From contig DATHMF010000050.1 in the NCBI GenBank assembly GCA_035487355.1, positions 1 to 64,000 of the forward strand: DNA of 64,000 nt. Direction: 5' to 3'. Of this stretch, positions 35,035 through 44,712 are shown one piece after another; the first letter of the stretch is position 1, and each line of letters opens with the position of its first letter. A program made the translations under genes and the position numbers. Origin of the DNA: Terriglobales bacterium. GTDB taxonomy: Bacteria > Acidobacteriota > Terriglobia > Terriglobales > Acidobacteriaceae. The notes beneath the pieces were generated by a model. It was given only the letters and a program-made list of their open reading frames with translations, ran no database searches and was not told the origin of the DNA.

Positions 35035-38000
35035 ATGGGCAACCGGCTCAAAATCATGGAGAGAAAACTTACAAACCTTTTGCAACTAACGCTAGTCCTC
35101 GCTGTATTATTCGTGTCGGCTTCGGTCGCACATGCTCAGACGACCGCCGGCTCCTTAGCCGGAAGCATAGTCGACGCTCAACACGCCACCATATCGGGTG
35201 CATCGGTCACCGCCAAAGAAGAGGAACAAAAGCTTCAATTCGCGGCCAAGACCAATGATTTAGGATTCTTCGTTTTTCCTCAGCTTCCTCCCGGTACCTA
35301 CAATCTCACGATCGCACTCAAGGGATTCAAGACGATCGAGAGAAAGGGGATAGCGGTCCACGGAAATGACAACCTCTCGCTCGGTGAGATGACGCTGCCC
35401 CTTGGAGAGGTATCGCAAGTTGTGGAGGTCACGGCCACGGCGGCCCCCCTGCAACTGCAAAGCGCCGAGCGCTCCGACAGTCTGGTCTCTGAACAGATGC
35501 AAAACATTGCGGTCAACAGCCGAAGCTATCTTGACCTGGTAAAGCTGGTTCCTGGAGTCGTGAGCACCGTCGACCTAAAGACTGCCGGAACTACCGGACT
35601 TGGCAGTATCTCTGTAAATGGCTCCCGCGCCAACCAGAACCAGTTGACCATCAATGGTATCGGCGACGTTGATACCGGATCGAACGGCACGCAAAACGTC
35701 ACATTGAGTCTTGATTCGGTTAAGGAATTCAAGATACTGACCAGTGCCTACCAGGCCGAGTATGGCCGCTCATCCGGCGGGCAGATTTCGGTTGTCACCA
35801 AGAGCGGTACGTCAGACTTCCACGGCAGCGGAGCCTGGTACCATCGCCATGAAGGTCTAAACGCCAATAACTGGTTGAACAACCTTCGTGGTCTTCCGAG
35901 GCCGCTGTTTCGCTTCAATGATGCGGACTATACCATCGGTGGCCCAGTCTATATTCCCCATTCCAAGATCCTGGAGAAAAAGGACAAACTATTCTTCTTC
36001 TGGAGCGAGGAGTTCCAGGAGCAGCTACGGCCGCAGGGAGTGCGCCGCGTTACGGTGCCGACGGCCCTGGAGCGTCAGGGCGACTTTTCCCAGAGCGTGG
36101 ATAGTAATGGAAGAGCGTTTCACTTCATCAAGGACCCGCTCTCATCGCAGCCCTGCAAGTCGGGCAGTACCGCCGGATGCTTTCAAAGTGGGGGCGTCCT
36201 GGGGCGGATTCCGCAGAATCGATTGTATGCTCCGGGAATTGCACTGCTGAACCTGTATCCGTCGCCGAATGTAACGGGGCAGAAAGGCTTCAACTTTCAA
36301 TCCCAGATATCGGACAGCTATCCCAGAAGAGAAGACTTGCTGCGGCTTGACTACAATTTCTCGCCGAAGTCGCGCTTTTGGATGCACCGCATCGTCAACT
36401 CCAACACCTTTACTTCCCAGTACGGGTCGTTTGTGTTGGGCCCCAACGTTCCCATCACGCCGATCTCTGTCGCCAATCCGGGCTACGGTTACGCATTCGG
36501 AAATACCTATATCTTCAGCCCTACGTTGGTCAACGAGGTGACGTTTGGCTGGACCAGCAACAGCTTCCTGATCGCGCCTTCGACGAATGCATATACGCGC
36601 ACGGCTTCAGGTATTCAACTGCCCGTTCTGTTTCCGAGTGCCGTTCAGCTTGATTTAATTCCGAATGCAACCTTTGGAGGTTCCCGCATCGCGAACAGCC
36701 CGAGCATCGGTGGTTCTTCCTGCGCTGCTTGTGGTCCATTCCGTAACTACAACACAACCATTGACTTGACTGACAATCTCAGCAAGGTCTTGGATCGCCA
36801 TACTCTCAAAACGGGTGTGTACATTCATCGCAGCCGAAAGAATCAAAGTGCCTTCGCCGATAACAACGGGAACTACAACTTTGGCGACAATGGCAACAAT
36901 TCCCTGGATACCGGATTTGGCTTCTCCAATGCGGCCGTGGGGGTCTTCAATAGCTTCGACCAAGCCTCCGCTTATGTTCTGCCCGCATACCGCTATTGGA
37001 ATATGGAAGGGTATATTCAAGACACTTGGAAGATCAACCGGCAGATGACGTTGGACTATGGTTTGCGGGTAGCTTGGTACCAGCCACAGTACGATTCATC
37101 GCTACTGGGTTCAACTTTTGTGCCCAGCCTTTTCAACCCAGCCAGCGAACCGCAACTGCTGGCGAACGGAAGAATTGTTCCCGGTACGGGCAATCTCCTC
37201 AATGGCATCATCCAGGCCGGACATGGCACCTCTAAATACTTGACGAGCAACCGTGGAGCGCAATGGGGGCCACGTTTGGGCTTTGCCTGGGATATCGCCG
37301 GAAAACAGAAGGTGGTCTTCCACATGGCGGGCGGAGTCTACTATGACCGGACGCAGGGCAACAACACCGCATTTTTCGAGATTCAAAACCCGCCGGCCAA
37401 CAGCGTGCCCACGCTCACCAACGACTTTGTGACTAGTCTCTCGTCCAGCACCAAGGTGATCGTCTCTCCGGCAGGCTTGCAGGCAATCGCTCCTGCAGGA
37501 AAAATTCCTACGACCTATCAGTTCACGACCGGGTTGCAGGCCAGCCTGCCGTTCCAAATGGTCCTCGATGCAGCATACGTCGGATCAATCTCGAATCACC
37601 AGGCCAACCAACTCAACCTGAACGCCATCCCGTACGGCGCAACATTTCTTCCACAGAATCAAGACCCCGCGCACGCCGCCTGCTCCATCCCGGGATGCGC
37701 TGCGAAGAACGTAAATCTGTTGAGACCGTATCCCGGGTTTGGCGACATCATTCTGCACGCGGACAACGCTACATCGAACTATAACGCGCTGCAGGTATCT
37801 GTGAATCGCCGCACAACGCGCGGGCTCTTTTTGGGCGGGAACTACACCTGGAGTAAGAATCTGGGAACCGCCTCGAATGACGGCGGCTTCTTCCGCATCG
37901 ATGGCCTCGACCGCTTTGCCAACTATGGCCCGGTTGGTCAGGACCGCAGGCACAATTTCACACTGAACTACGTTTATGAGGTACCTGGAGCGCCCGTGGA

Positions 38001-38544
38001 GAATTTCATCTTGCGGGCCCTCACCCATGGGTGGCAAATGTCGGGCTTTGTCCATATGGAATCGGGCAGTCCGTTCACGCCATCCTTCAGCATCACAGGG
38101 GAAAGCAACCAAAACCTCACTGGATCCTACACCGAACCCGCGCGGGTTTCCGTTATAGGAAATCCTTTAACCGGCTCCGACAACCCATTCAACCGCCTCA
38201 ATGCCCTCGCCTTCGCGCCGCCGGTGACCGGGGGCAGCAGAGGCTTCGAGTCAAGATTGAATTATCTGTCCAACCCCTGGATGAGTACCTGGGACGCGTC
38301 TGTGCAAAAGAGCTTCTCGTTCGAAAGGGGCGTAACTCTGCGCCTGCGCGTCGACGCATTCAATGTCTTGAATCACACGCAGTTTAGCGGTATCAACAGC
38401 AATTTATCGTTCAGCCAGGCCGGGGTGGTTCAGAACCTCGCATACGATTCCAACGGAAACCTGGTGAATCAGAACGGGTTCGGTACTGTGAACGGCGCTC
38501 GCGATCCGAGAATTTTACAACTCTCGGTGCGCGTTAACTTCTAG
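35035..38544 (+). CDS. Oar-type TonB-dependent receptor, divergent from a two-component system
   Basis: A 1169-residue outer-membrane receptor. The start may be 35035 or the second Met at 35056; either yields a signal peptide ending SVAHAQ. A carboxypeptidase-regulatory domain (AGSLAGSIVDAQHATISGAS, TYNLTIALKGFKTIE) is followed by a plug (SAYQAEYGRSSGGQISVVTKSG) and a long barrel ending ILQLSVRVNF. The gene has its own leader, with AAAGGAG near 35001, and faces away from the kinase/regulator operon, implying induction by that system. Substrate unknown. A 16-base hairpin lies about 50 bases after the stop. Confidence 0.93.
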   Translation: MGNRLKIMERKLTNLLQLTLVLAVLFVSASVAHAQTTAGSLAGSIVDAQHATISGASVTAKEEEQKLQFAAKTNDLGFFVFPQLPPGTYNLTIALKGFKTIERKGIAVHGNDNLSLGEMTLPLGEVSQVVEVTATAAPLQLQSAERSDSLVSEQMQNIAVNSRSYLDLVKLVPGVVSTVDLKTAGTTGLGSISVNGSRANQNQLTINGIGDVDTGSNGTQNVTLSLDSVKEFKILTSAYQAEYGRSSGGQISVVTKSGTSDFHGSGAWYHRHEGLNANNWLNNLRGLPRPLFRFNDADYTIGGPVYIPHSKILEKKDKLFFFWSEEFQEQLRPQGVRRVTVPTALERQGDFSQSVDSNGRAFHFIKDPLSSQPCKSGSTAGCFQSGGVLGRIPQNRLYAPGIALLNLYPSPNVTGQKGFNFQSQISDSYPRREDLLRLDYNFSPKSRFWMHRIVNSNTFTSQYGSFVLGPNVPITPISVANPGYGYAFGNTYIFSPTLVNEVTFGWTSNSFLIAPSTNAYTRTASGIQLPVLFPSAVQLDLIPNATFGGSRIANSPSIGGSSCAACGPFRNYNTTIDLTDNLSKVLDRHTLKTGVYIHRSRKNQSAFADNNGNYNFGDNGNNSLDTGFGFSNAAVGVFNSFDQASAYVLPAYRYWNMEGYIQDTWKINRQMTLDYGLRVAWYQPQYDSSLLGSTFVPSLFNPASEPQLLANGRIVPGTGNLLNGIIQAGHGTSKYLTSNRGAQWGPRLGFAWDIAGKQKVVFHMAGGVYYDRTQGNNTAFFEIQNPPANSVPTLTNDFVTSLSSSTKVIVSPAGLQAIAPAGKIPTTYQFTTGLQASLPFQMVLDAAYVGSISNHQANQLNLNAIPYGATFLPQNQDPAHAACSIPGCAAKNVNLLRPYPGFGDIILHADNATSNYNALQVSVNRRTTRGLFLGGNYTWSKNLGTASNDGGFFRIDGLDRFANYGPVGQDRRHNFTLNYVYEVPGAPVENFILRALTHGWQMSGFVHMESGSPFTPSFSITGESNQNLTGSYTEPARVSVIGNPLTGSDNPFNRLNALAFAPPVTGGSRGFESRLNYLSNPWMSTWDASVQKSFSFERGVTLRLRVDAFNVLNHTQFSGINSNLSFSQAGVVQNLAYDSNGNLVNQNGFGTVNGARDPRILQLSVRVNF

Positions 38545-38592
38545 TCAAAACCGTAGATAAGAACTGTACAAGTGTAGTAATGGCCGAACGAT

Positions 38593-38652
38593 GAGACCTG
38601 TTGCAAGAAGAAGCTGAGCCACCCCCTAGGGCGAAGTCTTGCAACAGGTCTC
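38593..38652. terminator. Long perfect hairpin after the receptor gene
   Basis: GAGACCTGTTGCAAGA pairs perfectly over 16 bases with TCTTGCAACAGGTCTC across a 28-base loop. It lies between the receptor gene and a convergent gene and has no T tract. It may end transcription from both sides or be a decayed mobile repeat. Confidence 0.5.
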
Positions 38653-38737
38653 AGGTTTGAAAGGATCATACAAAGCCAGGGCGTAATTGCCACGGTTAAG
38701 TACCCCCACTACTTGCCGATGCTTTGCGGGCGTTTTT

Positions 38738-39436
38738 TTATGCCGTGCCCTCTTTCCGCGGGGGTTTTTCGGCGTACTTGACGGCGTCCTGCATTGTTTT
38801 TGCGATGCGGCGGGCACGCGCTTCCGGGCTGCGGTAATAGAAAATGCCGAGCAGGTGCTGGCGGCGGTGCGTGGGAGACATGCGCTTCCATCCTTTGAAG
38901 GCATGAGGGTTGTGCGCGAACGCCACCTGCAGGACCGGAGGCAGTTCGTGTTCGGCTTCCATCGCGGACAGCAGGTTCTCGGCGACCTGCTCGGCGCGGC
39001 GCACGCGGGCTTCCGGACTCTTCACGCTGGCGATCCCGTCGGCGAGGTATTTGCGTATGGAGTAATTCAGTTGGTCGAACCAGCGGCGGAAGGTGCGGTC
39101 TTCCGAAAGCAGGCGCTTCAGCTCCGCGGGAACGGTAACGATACGCTCTTCAGTGTCAGGCTCGAGGCGGAACCGGGCAACTGCGCCTAATGCAACCTTG
39201 GCGCCCTTCTGCATCTGCTTGTTCACCAGCAGGAAGTGGCTGCCTCCGCGGACGGGAAAGAGCGAGGTACGAAAGGCGAAGCCGTTGATATCGCCTTTGA
39301 CTTTGAACCTCCCGCCGGTCCCCCAGAGCTTGCGCACATCGAATGGAATGCGGGCGATGACCCATTTTAATGACGCGCTATCTCCCTGGAGACGCTCGAG
39401 CGTAGCTTTGAACGACTTGGCGATAGGCTTGGGCAT
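38738..39436 (-). CDS. YdeI/OmpD-associated family protein (DUF1905 plus OmdA-like)
   Basis: A 232-residue soluble protein with the DUF1905 domain in the first ~95 residues (FKATLERLQGDSASLKWVIA, KGDINGFAFRTSLFPVRGG, MQKGAKVALGAV) and the Bacteriocin-protection/OmdA-like C-terminal region (ELPPVLQVAFAHNPHAFKGW, MSPTHRRQHLLGIFYYRSPEARARRI). Family members are small and of unsettled function, linked in some bacteria to bacteriocin or polymyxin tolerance. The gene stands alone between a receptor and a short membrane protein. Function cannot be predicted beyond the family. Confidence 0.85.
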   Translation of the reverse strand: MPKPIAKSFKATLERLQGDSASLKWVIARIPFDVRKLWGTGGRFKVKGDINGFAFRTSLFPVRGGSHFLLVNKQMQKGAKVALGAVARFRLEPDTEERIVTVPAELKRLLSEDRTFRRWFDQLNYSIRKYLADGIASVKSPEARVRRAEQVAENLLSAMEAEHELPPVLQVAFAHNPHAFKGWKRMSPTHRRQHLLGIFYYRSPEARARRIAKTMQDAVKYAEKPPRKEGTA

Positions 39437-39536
39437 TCGTTTCGCAATTGCTCACCAAAAAATGACCACAATATTATGCAGTATCGTGAACTTTCACGGG
39501 AACTTTCTCTCCTGGCTTGTTGTCTATTCCTTTCAG

Positions 39537-40109
39537 ATGGTCCTGCGCAAGCGTTTCCGATGGTCGATTGTTCTGGCTGGGCTCGTCATTGCCGGTGGAG
39601 TGGTCTTTTGGGTCCTGCACTGGAGCCAGGAAGAAAATGCCGTGTACGAAGCGGTGATTCGAGACAACTTTAATGACTACGTCTCACAGCATGTGATCGT
39701 CGATACGACACGGCCCATAGATCAGTTCGGCATCCCGGCCTTTCATAGCCGGAAATTGGGCCTGCCCCTGAACGTTGCCGTCAGCTATTCGGTCAAAAAT
39801 CTCTTTCAGTTTCACATTCCAATGACCTTTCGTCTTCCGCACCCATTGATCAGTCCAAAAGATCTCAAGACGATTTCCGCTGACGTTCAGGCTGGACGTT
39901 CGAGGGTCAATGAGCTTAACCCGATTCTGCAGGATATTTCTGGCGTGATTACCTTTTCGCGCGTCGGGTTCGACCCTAGTGGCAAGCATGCAATTGTTTC
40001 TGTCCAGCTAACCAATTGCGGCTTTTGTGGAGAAGGGGAGTACCTGTATTTGTCCAAGGAAACAGGCGAGTGGCACATTGTTGGCACCTCTCTGGTCTGG
40101 GTTTCATAG
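39537..40109 (+). CDS. Membrane-anchored protein of unknown function
   Basis: The ATG at 39537 gives 190 residues and a textbook signal anchor (RKRFRWSIVLAGLVIAGGVVFWVL); an in-frame ATG at 39462 is possible and neither has a clear ribosome site. The periplasmic part contains DYVSQHVIVDTTRP, DISGVITFSRVGFDP and a Cys-x2-Cys loop (NCGFCGEGEYLYLSKETGEWH), suggesting a small globular alpha/beta fold. I do not recognise the family. A stem-loop follows directly after the stop. Confidence 0.7.
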   Translation: MVLRKRFRWSIVLAGLVIAGGVVFWVLHWSQEENAVYEAVIRDNFNDYVSQHVIVDTTRPIDQFGIPAFHSRKLGLPLNVAVSYSVKNLFQFHIPMTFRLPHPLISPKDLKTISADVQAGRSRVNELNPILQDISGVITFSRVGFDPSGKHAIVSVQLTNCGFCGEGEYLYLSKETGEWHIVGTSLVWVS

Positions 40110-40123
40110 TAGAAATAAAAAAG

Positions 40124-40156
40124 CGTGCTTGAGGACTTTGGGAATCCTCAAACACG
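40124..40156. terminator. Bidirectional terminator hairpin
   Basis: CGTGCTTGAGGA pairs with TCCTCAAACACG (one mismatch) around a 9-base loop, between the convergent ends of the membrane-anchored gene (40109) and the third receptor gene (40190). A-rich sequence AAATAAAAAA precedes it, which is a T tract for the minus-strand transcript. Confidence 0.75.
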
Positions 40157-40189
40157 CCCGAGGGTCGTGCACACTTGCGCTACCTAAAC

Positions 40190-43100
40190 TCAGAAGTGCA
40201 GCTTCAAAGCAAGCTGCAGAATGCGTGGATCATAGGGTGACGGGTTACCTGGGAAGGTCGGGGTTGAGACGCCGTTGATGCGCCCGAAGTTAGCATTGTT
40301 CACATTGACCACCAGCTTGGTGGGGTCGAGGTTGGCGTGGTTGATGGCATTGAAGGCCTCGAAGCGTGTCTCCATCTGGAGCCGTTCCCTGATTGGGAAG
40401 AAGCGGCTCACTGCGGCATCTACACTTACCGCTCCCGGAGCGCGTACGGCGTTGCGCGAGAGATTGCCGTAAGTTCCGGGAGCAGCTGTGACAAACGCTG
40501 CTTTGTTCAAGACCTGATAAAAAAGCGCCGTTCCCGAGACGCCATAATGATTGACATAGCGGCTCACAGCGGGAACAACGTTGGGGCGGTCAAGCCCTTC
40601 GCCGTTCAAGGAGACATCGGAACCATCAAGAATGTTCAGCGGTATACCACTGGTGATGCGGATGGAAGGAGCAAACTGCCAGTCGCTCAGCAGCCAGCCC
40701 ACCCAACCTTCTCTCTTCACTGGGCTGTTCGCAACCATGGATGAGTTGAAGTTGTGGCGGATATCGAAGTTGCAAGGCCCGTATTCCGCGGCGCGGTTGG
40801 TGGGGTTCTGGTAGCGTCCGCCAGTCATGTCACCGAGGAAGTCGCCTTCGCTGAGGCAATGGCTGTAGGTGTAATTGGCCAGCAAGGTGAAGTGGTGGCC
40901 AAAGCGGTGCTGAATTGAAGTAAGCAAAGCATTGTAGTTGGCGTTGGCGCCGTCGTCACCGATAATCAGGCCGGCGATTGTTCCTGCGTTTAGTGGCGGC
41001 GCTCCCGCCGGCAGAGTCGGGGTTATAGCATTCGCCAACTGAGCCAGCACACGTCTTTGGGTTGTGTTCTTTGTCGTGCAGACGCCAACGCTGGCACACG
41101 TGGCAGGGTCATTGAGAGCGTAGTTGACATTGGTGCTTAGGGGCACGTGAGTTGATTTGTTCCCTAAATAGGAAATCGTAGCCAGCCAGTCGCCGCCGAA
41201 CTGGACCTGGTAGCTGGCATTCCACTGGGCCACATACATAGGCTGGAAATGGTTGGGCAGAATAAACCAGAGCGCGTTCGGAGGGAAAGATACGGTGGAA
41301 TTAGGCGGGAAAACTCCGGGGAAGGGATTTCCGCCCGGATTTCCAACCCAGGGATTGGTGAAATTGGCGCCCGTTGCAACATTCAACAGATCAATCTCAT
41401 TGACCACCGGAGGATTGGAGGTCTGACGTTGGGACCACCACACCATGGTGGAGTCATAGAAGATACCCGCGCCCACACGGAAGGTCTGGCGTCCGTTGTG
41501 CGGGTTCCAGGCCAGGCCGAGACGGGGGGCGAAGTTGGTGAACTTGTCGTGGGTGAAAGCCTTGTTCACGCCAGGGTCGCCGAAGAAAAACATTCCGGCT
41601 GGCGCATTAGGGAACACGCGGCTATGTATATCCTTCATAAAGCTGTTGAGGTCAAAGACGCTCCCGCGATGGAAGAGGTCTGTGGGAAACAACATAGGCT
41701 CCCAGCGGATGCCGGCGTTGATGGTCAGAGTCGGAGTGGCATGGTAGACATCCTGGGCGTAGAAGCCGGGAATGGTTTCGCGGAAGGCGACCTGCTGCGG
41801 CCGGCTCTGGGCGAAGGCGTTGCCGCCACCGAAGGCGGTAGGCGAACCGTTGCTTAGCACGCCAAGCATGAAGTCGGCCATCGCGTCGCCGGTACCGATA
41901 CTGGGCGCCCCACCGAAGAGGAAGCTGCCATTTTCCAGATAGCCGATGTTGGTGTTGTTCTGGGTGCGAATCACGTCAACGCCAAACGATATCTGGTGCT
42001 TGCCGCGTATGAGGTCAAAGTCGTCGGCGGTCTGAAAGCTATTGACGCTCAGATGCGCCGGCGTGCAGGTGCCGCAGCCGATATTGAAGCCACCGTTCAC
42101 CTGGACCTGAAGATAGTTTGGAATGGTGGGAGCGATTTGGATTCCCAGCGTCCCCGGACCGATGTCACTCGTGGAGACGCCGCGGAACTCGGCGCGCCGG
42201 GTAAAGGTAAAGTGAAACGAGTTGACGGTGGTCGGCGTGATGGAATAGTTGTCGCCGATGGTCATGCTCTGCGCACGCATGTCGTAGCCTGGGTTCTGGG
42301 TGACGATAAGGTTCGCGAGGTTGAACGGGGGCGGGGCCTTGTAGTTCACGATGAAATAGCGTCCAAAGAGCGAGTGCTTCTGGTTCTGTACCCAGTCCAC
42401 GCGCCCGATGATCTGGTTATCGCTGGCGGTCTGCGGCACGCCATAGCTGATTTTGCCGCAGGGATCGCTGGTGGTCGGCAAGTAGCCCAGCAGCTTGAGT
42501 GTGGTAGCACTGAACCTGCCGGTCGGGATCTGGTTGCCTGCGAATATTCCGCCATTCGGGTCCTTGAGTTGGAAGAATCCGCTCGAGCGGCACGGCGCAT
42601 TATCGAAAGCGCTGAAGTCTCCATTCAAAATGGCCGGCGTGGGTATAAAGGCGGTATTCCCATTGGAGACCTGGCTCAACCGAGTGCCCTGGTAGCCCGC
42701 GAAGAAGAACAGCTTGTCGCGAATGATCTTGCCGCCAATCGTGCCGCCAAACTGGTTGCGATGCAGCGAATCGTGCGTCTTGGCGAAGGTGTTACGCGCG
42801 TTAAAACCGCCGGTGCGGTAGAACTCAAAGGCATCGCCGTGCCAGCTATTGGTGCCTGACTTGGTGACGATGTTGACGATGCCCCCAGGATGCAGCACAT
42901 CGCGGGCAGGCAGGGTGTTGGTTTCGACGTTGAACTCCTGCAATGCTTCCGGGAAGGGAAAGGGCAGGTTCGCGTTCGAAAAAGTATCGTTGTTATCGCC
43001 ACCGTCAAGCAGGTAGTTGGTCCCGTTGCCCTGGCCGCCGGCGATGGAGATGGCTACCGAGCTATAGAAGTTCTTGCTGCTGCTCAAATCTCCCGGGGCG

Positions 43101-43621
43101 GCAACCTGTGCCGAACCCCCGGTCAGCAGGACAAGCTGCGTTGCCTGCCGTCCGTTCAGAGGAATATTGCTGATGCGCTGAGAATCCACCACGCTGGCGA
43201 TGGAGTTCGACTCGGTCTGCAGCAGAGTGCCACCGGCGTTGACCTCAATCGTTTCCGAAACAGCGCCTACCTGCAACGTGGCATTGAGTGGAATGTGATC
43301 ATCCACCTGCAGGACGATTCCTGACTGGGCATAGGTCTTGAAGCCGGTCTTGGAGACCTCGAGCCGATAAGGACCGACGGGAAGATGGGTAAGCGTATAC
43401 CTTCCAGCAGCATCGCTCGTGGTGTCATGAGAGACGCCTTTGCTGGTCTCGATCATCTTGACCGTCGCTCCCGGAAGCGCGGCGCCGCTGGTGTCAGCAA
43501 CTTGACCCGTGACCTCGGCCACAGCCACCGCTTGCGGGAAGGCGTGGGGAACGCAAAGAATGAATCCAAGCACGCACAACATCGCGCACGCCAGCTTAAG
43601 AAAAGAATTTGTTCGTGACAT
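40190..43621 (-). CDS. Oar-type TonB-dependent receptor
   Basis: A 1143-residue outer-membrane protein with signal peptide (LKLACAMLCVLGFILCVPHAFPQ). A carboxypeptidase-regulatory domain follows (AEVTGQVADTSGAALPGATV, PYRLEVSKTGFKTYAQ), then a plug (NTLPARDVLHPGGIVNIVTKSG) and a barrel ending LQLALKLHF. Substrate unknown. Like the other two receptors it is transcribed alone, has no SusD-like partner next to it, and ends at a hairpin. GAAAGG lies just before the start codon. The 43622-44389 gap upstream holds no convincing gene: the short frames there lack ribosome sites; part of it (about 44180-44510) is AT-rich compared with the rest of the window. Confidence 0.93.
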   Translation of the reverse strand: MSRTNSFLKLACAMLCVLGFILCVPHAFPQAVAVAEVTGQVADTSGAALPGATVKMIETSKGVSHDTTSDAAGRYTLTHLPVGPYRLEVSKTGFKTYAQSGIVLQVDDHIPLNATLQVGAVSETIEVNAGGTLLQTESNSIASVVDSQRISNIPLNGRQATQLVLLTGGSAQVAAPGDLSSSKNFYSSVAISIAGGQGNGTNYLLDGGDNNDTFSNANLPFPFPEALQEFNVETNTLPARDVLHPGGIVNIVTKSGTNSWHGDAFEFYRTGGFNARNTFAKTHDSLHRNQFGGTIGGKIIRDKLFFFAGYQGTRLSQVSNGNTAFIPTPAILNGDFSAFDNAPCRSSGFFQLKDPNGGIFAGNQIPTGRFSATTLKLLGYLPTTSDPCGKISYGVPQTASDNQIIGRVDWVQNQKHSLFGRYFIVNYKAPPPFNLANLIVTQNPGYDMRAQSMTIGDNYSITPTTVNSFHFTFTRRAEFRGVSTSDIGPGTLGIQIAPTIPNYLQVQVNGGFNIGCGTCTPAHLSVNSFQTADDFDLIRGKHQISFGVDVIRTQNNTNIGYLENGSFLFGGAPSIGTGDAMADFMLGVLSNGSPTAFGGGNAFAQSRPQQVAFRETIPGFYAQDVYHATPTLTINAGIRWEPMLFPTDLFHRGSVFDLNSFMKDIHSRVFPNAPAGMFFFGDPGVNKAFTHDKFTNFAPRLGLAWNPHNGRQTFRVGAGIFYDSTMVWWSQRQTSNPPVVNEIDLLNVATGANFTNPWVGNPGGNPFPGVFPPNSTVSFPPNALWFILPNHFQPMYVAQWNASYQVQFGGDWLATISYLGNKSTHVPLSTNVNYALNDPATCASVGVCTTKNTTQRRVLAQLANAITPTLPAGAPPLNAGTIAGLIIGDDGANANYNALLTSIQHRFGHHFTLLANYTYSHCLSEGDFLGDMTGGRYQNPTNRAAEYGPCNFDIRHNFNSSMVANSPVKREGWVGWLLSDWQFAPSIRITSGIPLNILDGSDVSLNGEGLDRPNVVPAVSRYVNHYGVSGTALFYQVLNKAAFVTAAPGTYGNLSRNAVRAPGAVSVDAAVSRFFPIRERLQMETRFEAFNAINHANLDPTKLVVNVNNANFGRINGVSTPTFPGNPSPYDPRILQLALKLHF

Positions 43622-44389
43622 TTTTTACCTTTCTGAAAATCAATGCGACCCAGAATTCCCCGCGCGGATGCGGAGCGAATGAATTAAGGTGCTTCCCCAA
43701 AGGGTCTGGTCTTGCAATGCGGGACAATCTCTCACAGGATTTTTCGCTTTGCAAAACGCCCGGATAATATCACTCGCTCTGCCGCTGTCAAGCACAAGTT
43801 TCTAAAAATGAAGTTTTGGAAAACTGCACGGTGGGGAAAAGTGGAAACTCGACAATTTTAAGACGAGGTTTTGGGAATGAGGTTTTTGGGAATAGGCGCC
43901 TGGCGGACCCTGGCTGAAAGTAAATCAGGCCCAAGACGCGTCCGGCCTGGGCCTGGCACTCAGTTGTACTTGGAGGGGCACAATGAGTCGCTCCTGATTA
44001 GACGAGTAAAGTCGCATTTTGGTTCCATTCCTCGAACAAAAAATTTGGTGACCTACAAAAGTTTGGAACTAAATACTGAATAAAGATTCAGAAGATGCAA
44101 GGGCTCCCATTAGGTTGCCTTTGGACGTCTTCATCCTGCGATTTCATATCGTGGGATTGTGGCCCGCAAAAATCTGAATTTCGCCTCATCGAGAGAAGAG
44201 CGTCTCTATTTACGCTAATCTCCTTTACATTAATCCAGAAAAATAAATTTTTCGTAAATGATTTCTTCCATTTCCCATAAGTTATCTGCCTTAGTTTTGC
44301 CTGCCAGGAGCTCTAACTTGTTGAAGTGATTGAAAATTCCCGTTTTGACATTTTTGGCCCTAATCGTGCACTACCTCATGACATAAGAT

Positions 44390-44670
44390 CCTGCTCAACA
44401 ACTATCAAAACGATCAATAAAAAGAGCAGGGCGTATAAAAATTATGGATTCTCGGAAGCAAAAGATTATCTTGCTTCCGAGGGTCGCTTCTGGGTTGTAG
44501 GGGAGAAAGTTTCTTAGCACGGTTCATCCAGTCGGCAATTCCTTAAGTAAGAAGGACGGCACGGCGTGTCGGGCGGGCTGGAACAGATGACCGGTAAGAT
44601 CAAGTTTGAGTTCTAAGTAGCCTGCTAGCCTAAATGCTACTGGCGGCCTTTAATGAAGGCCGCCTTTTTT
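44390..44670 (+). ncRNA. Candidate structured small RNA or micro-ORF transcript ending in a strong terminator
   Basis: Three hairpins in one direction precede an intrinsic terminator. CCTGCTC (44390) pairs with GAGCAGG (44424). CTCGGAAGCAA (44451) pairs perfectly with TTGCTTCCGAG (44471) around 9 bases. GTAGC pairs with GCTAC (44617-44635). Between them AAGAAGGA stands before a GTG (44566) opening a 16-codon frame ending IKFEF and stopping at 44616. No protein gene on the plus strand explains the terminator. It could be a small RNA, a small peptide gene, or the tail of a decayed gene. Confidence 0.35.
44642..44670 (+). terminator. Strong intrinsic terminator
   Basis: GGCGGCCTT pairs with AAGGCCGCC around a 5-base loop and is followed by TTTTTT on the plus strand, the classic Rho-independent form. 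The only annotated neighbour ending here is on the minus strand, so the T tract implies an unrecognised plus-strand transcript. Confidence 0.85.
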
Positions 44671-44712
44671 GCTTTCAAGAAGCTATTGGCCTTTCGCTCT
44701 CAAGAGTCCTGC

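Noticed and set aside
43871-44517. Three short plus-strand frames in the 43.6-44.7 kb gap
   Set aside because: No ribosome sites, no recognisable domains, uneven composition; only the terminator-linked structure at 44390-44670 was kept, with low confidence.
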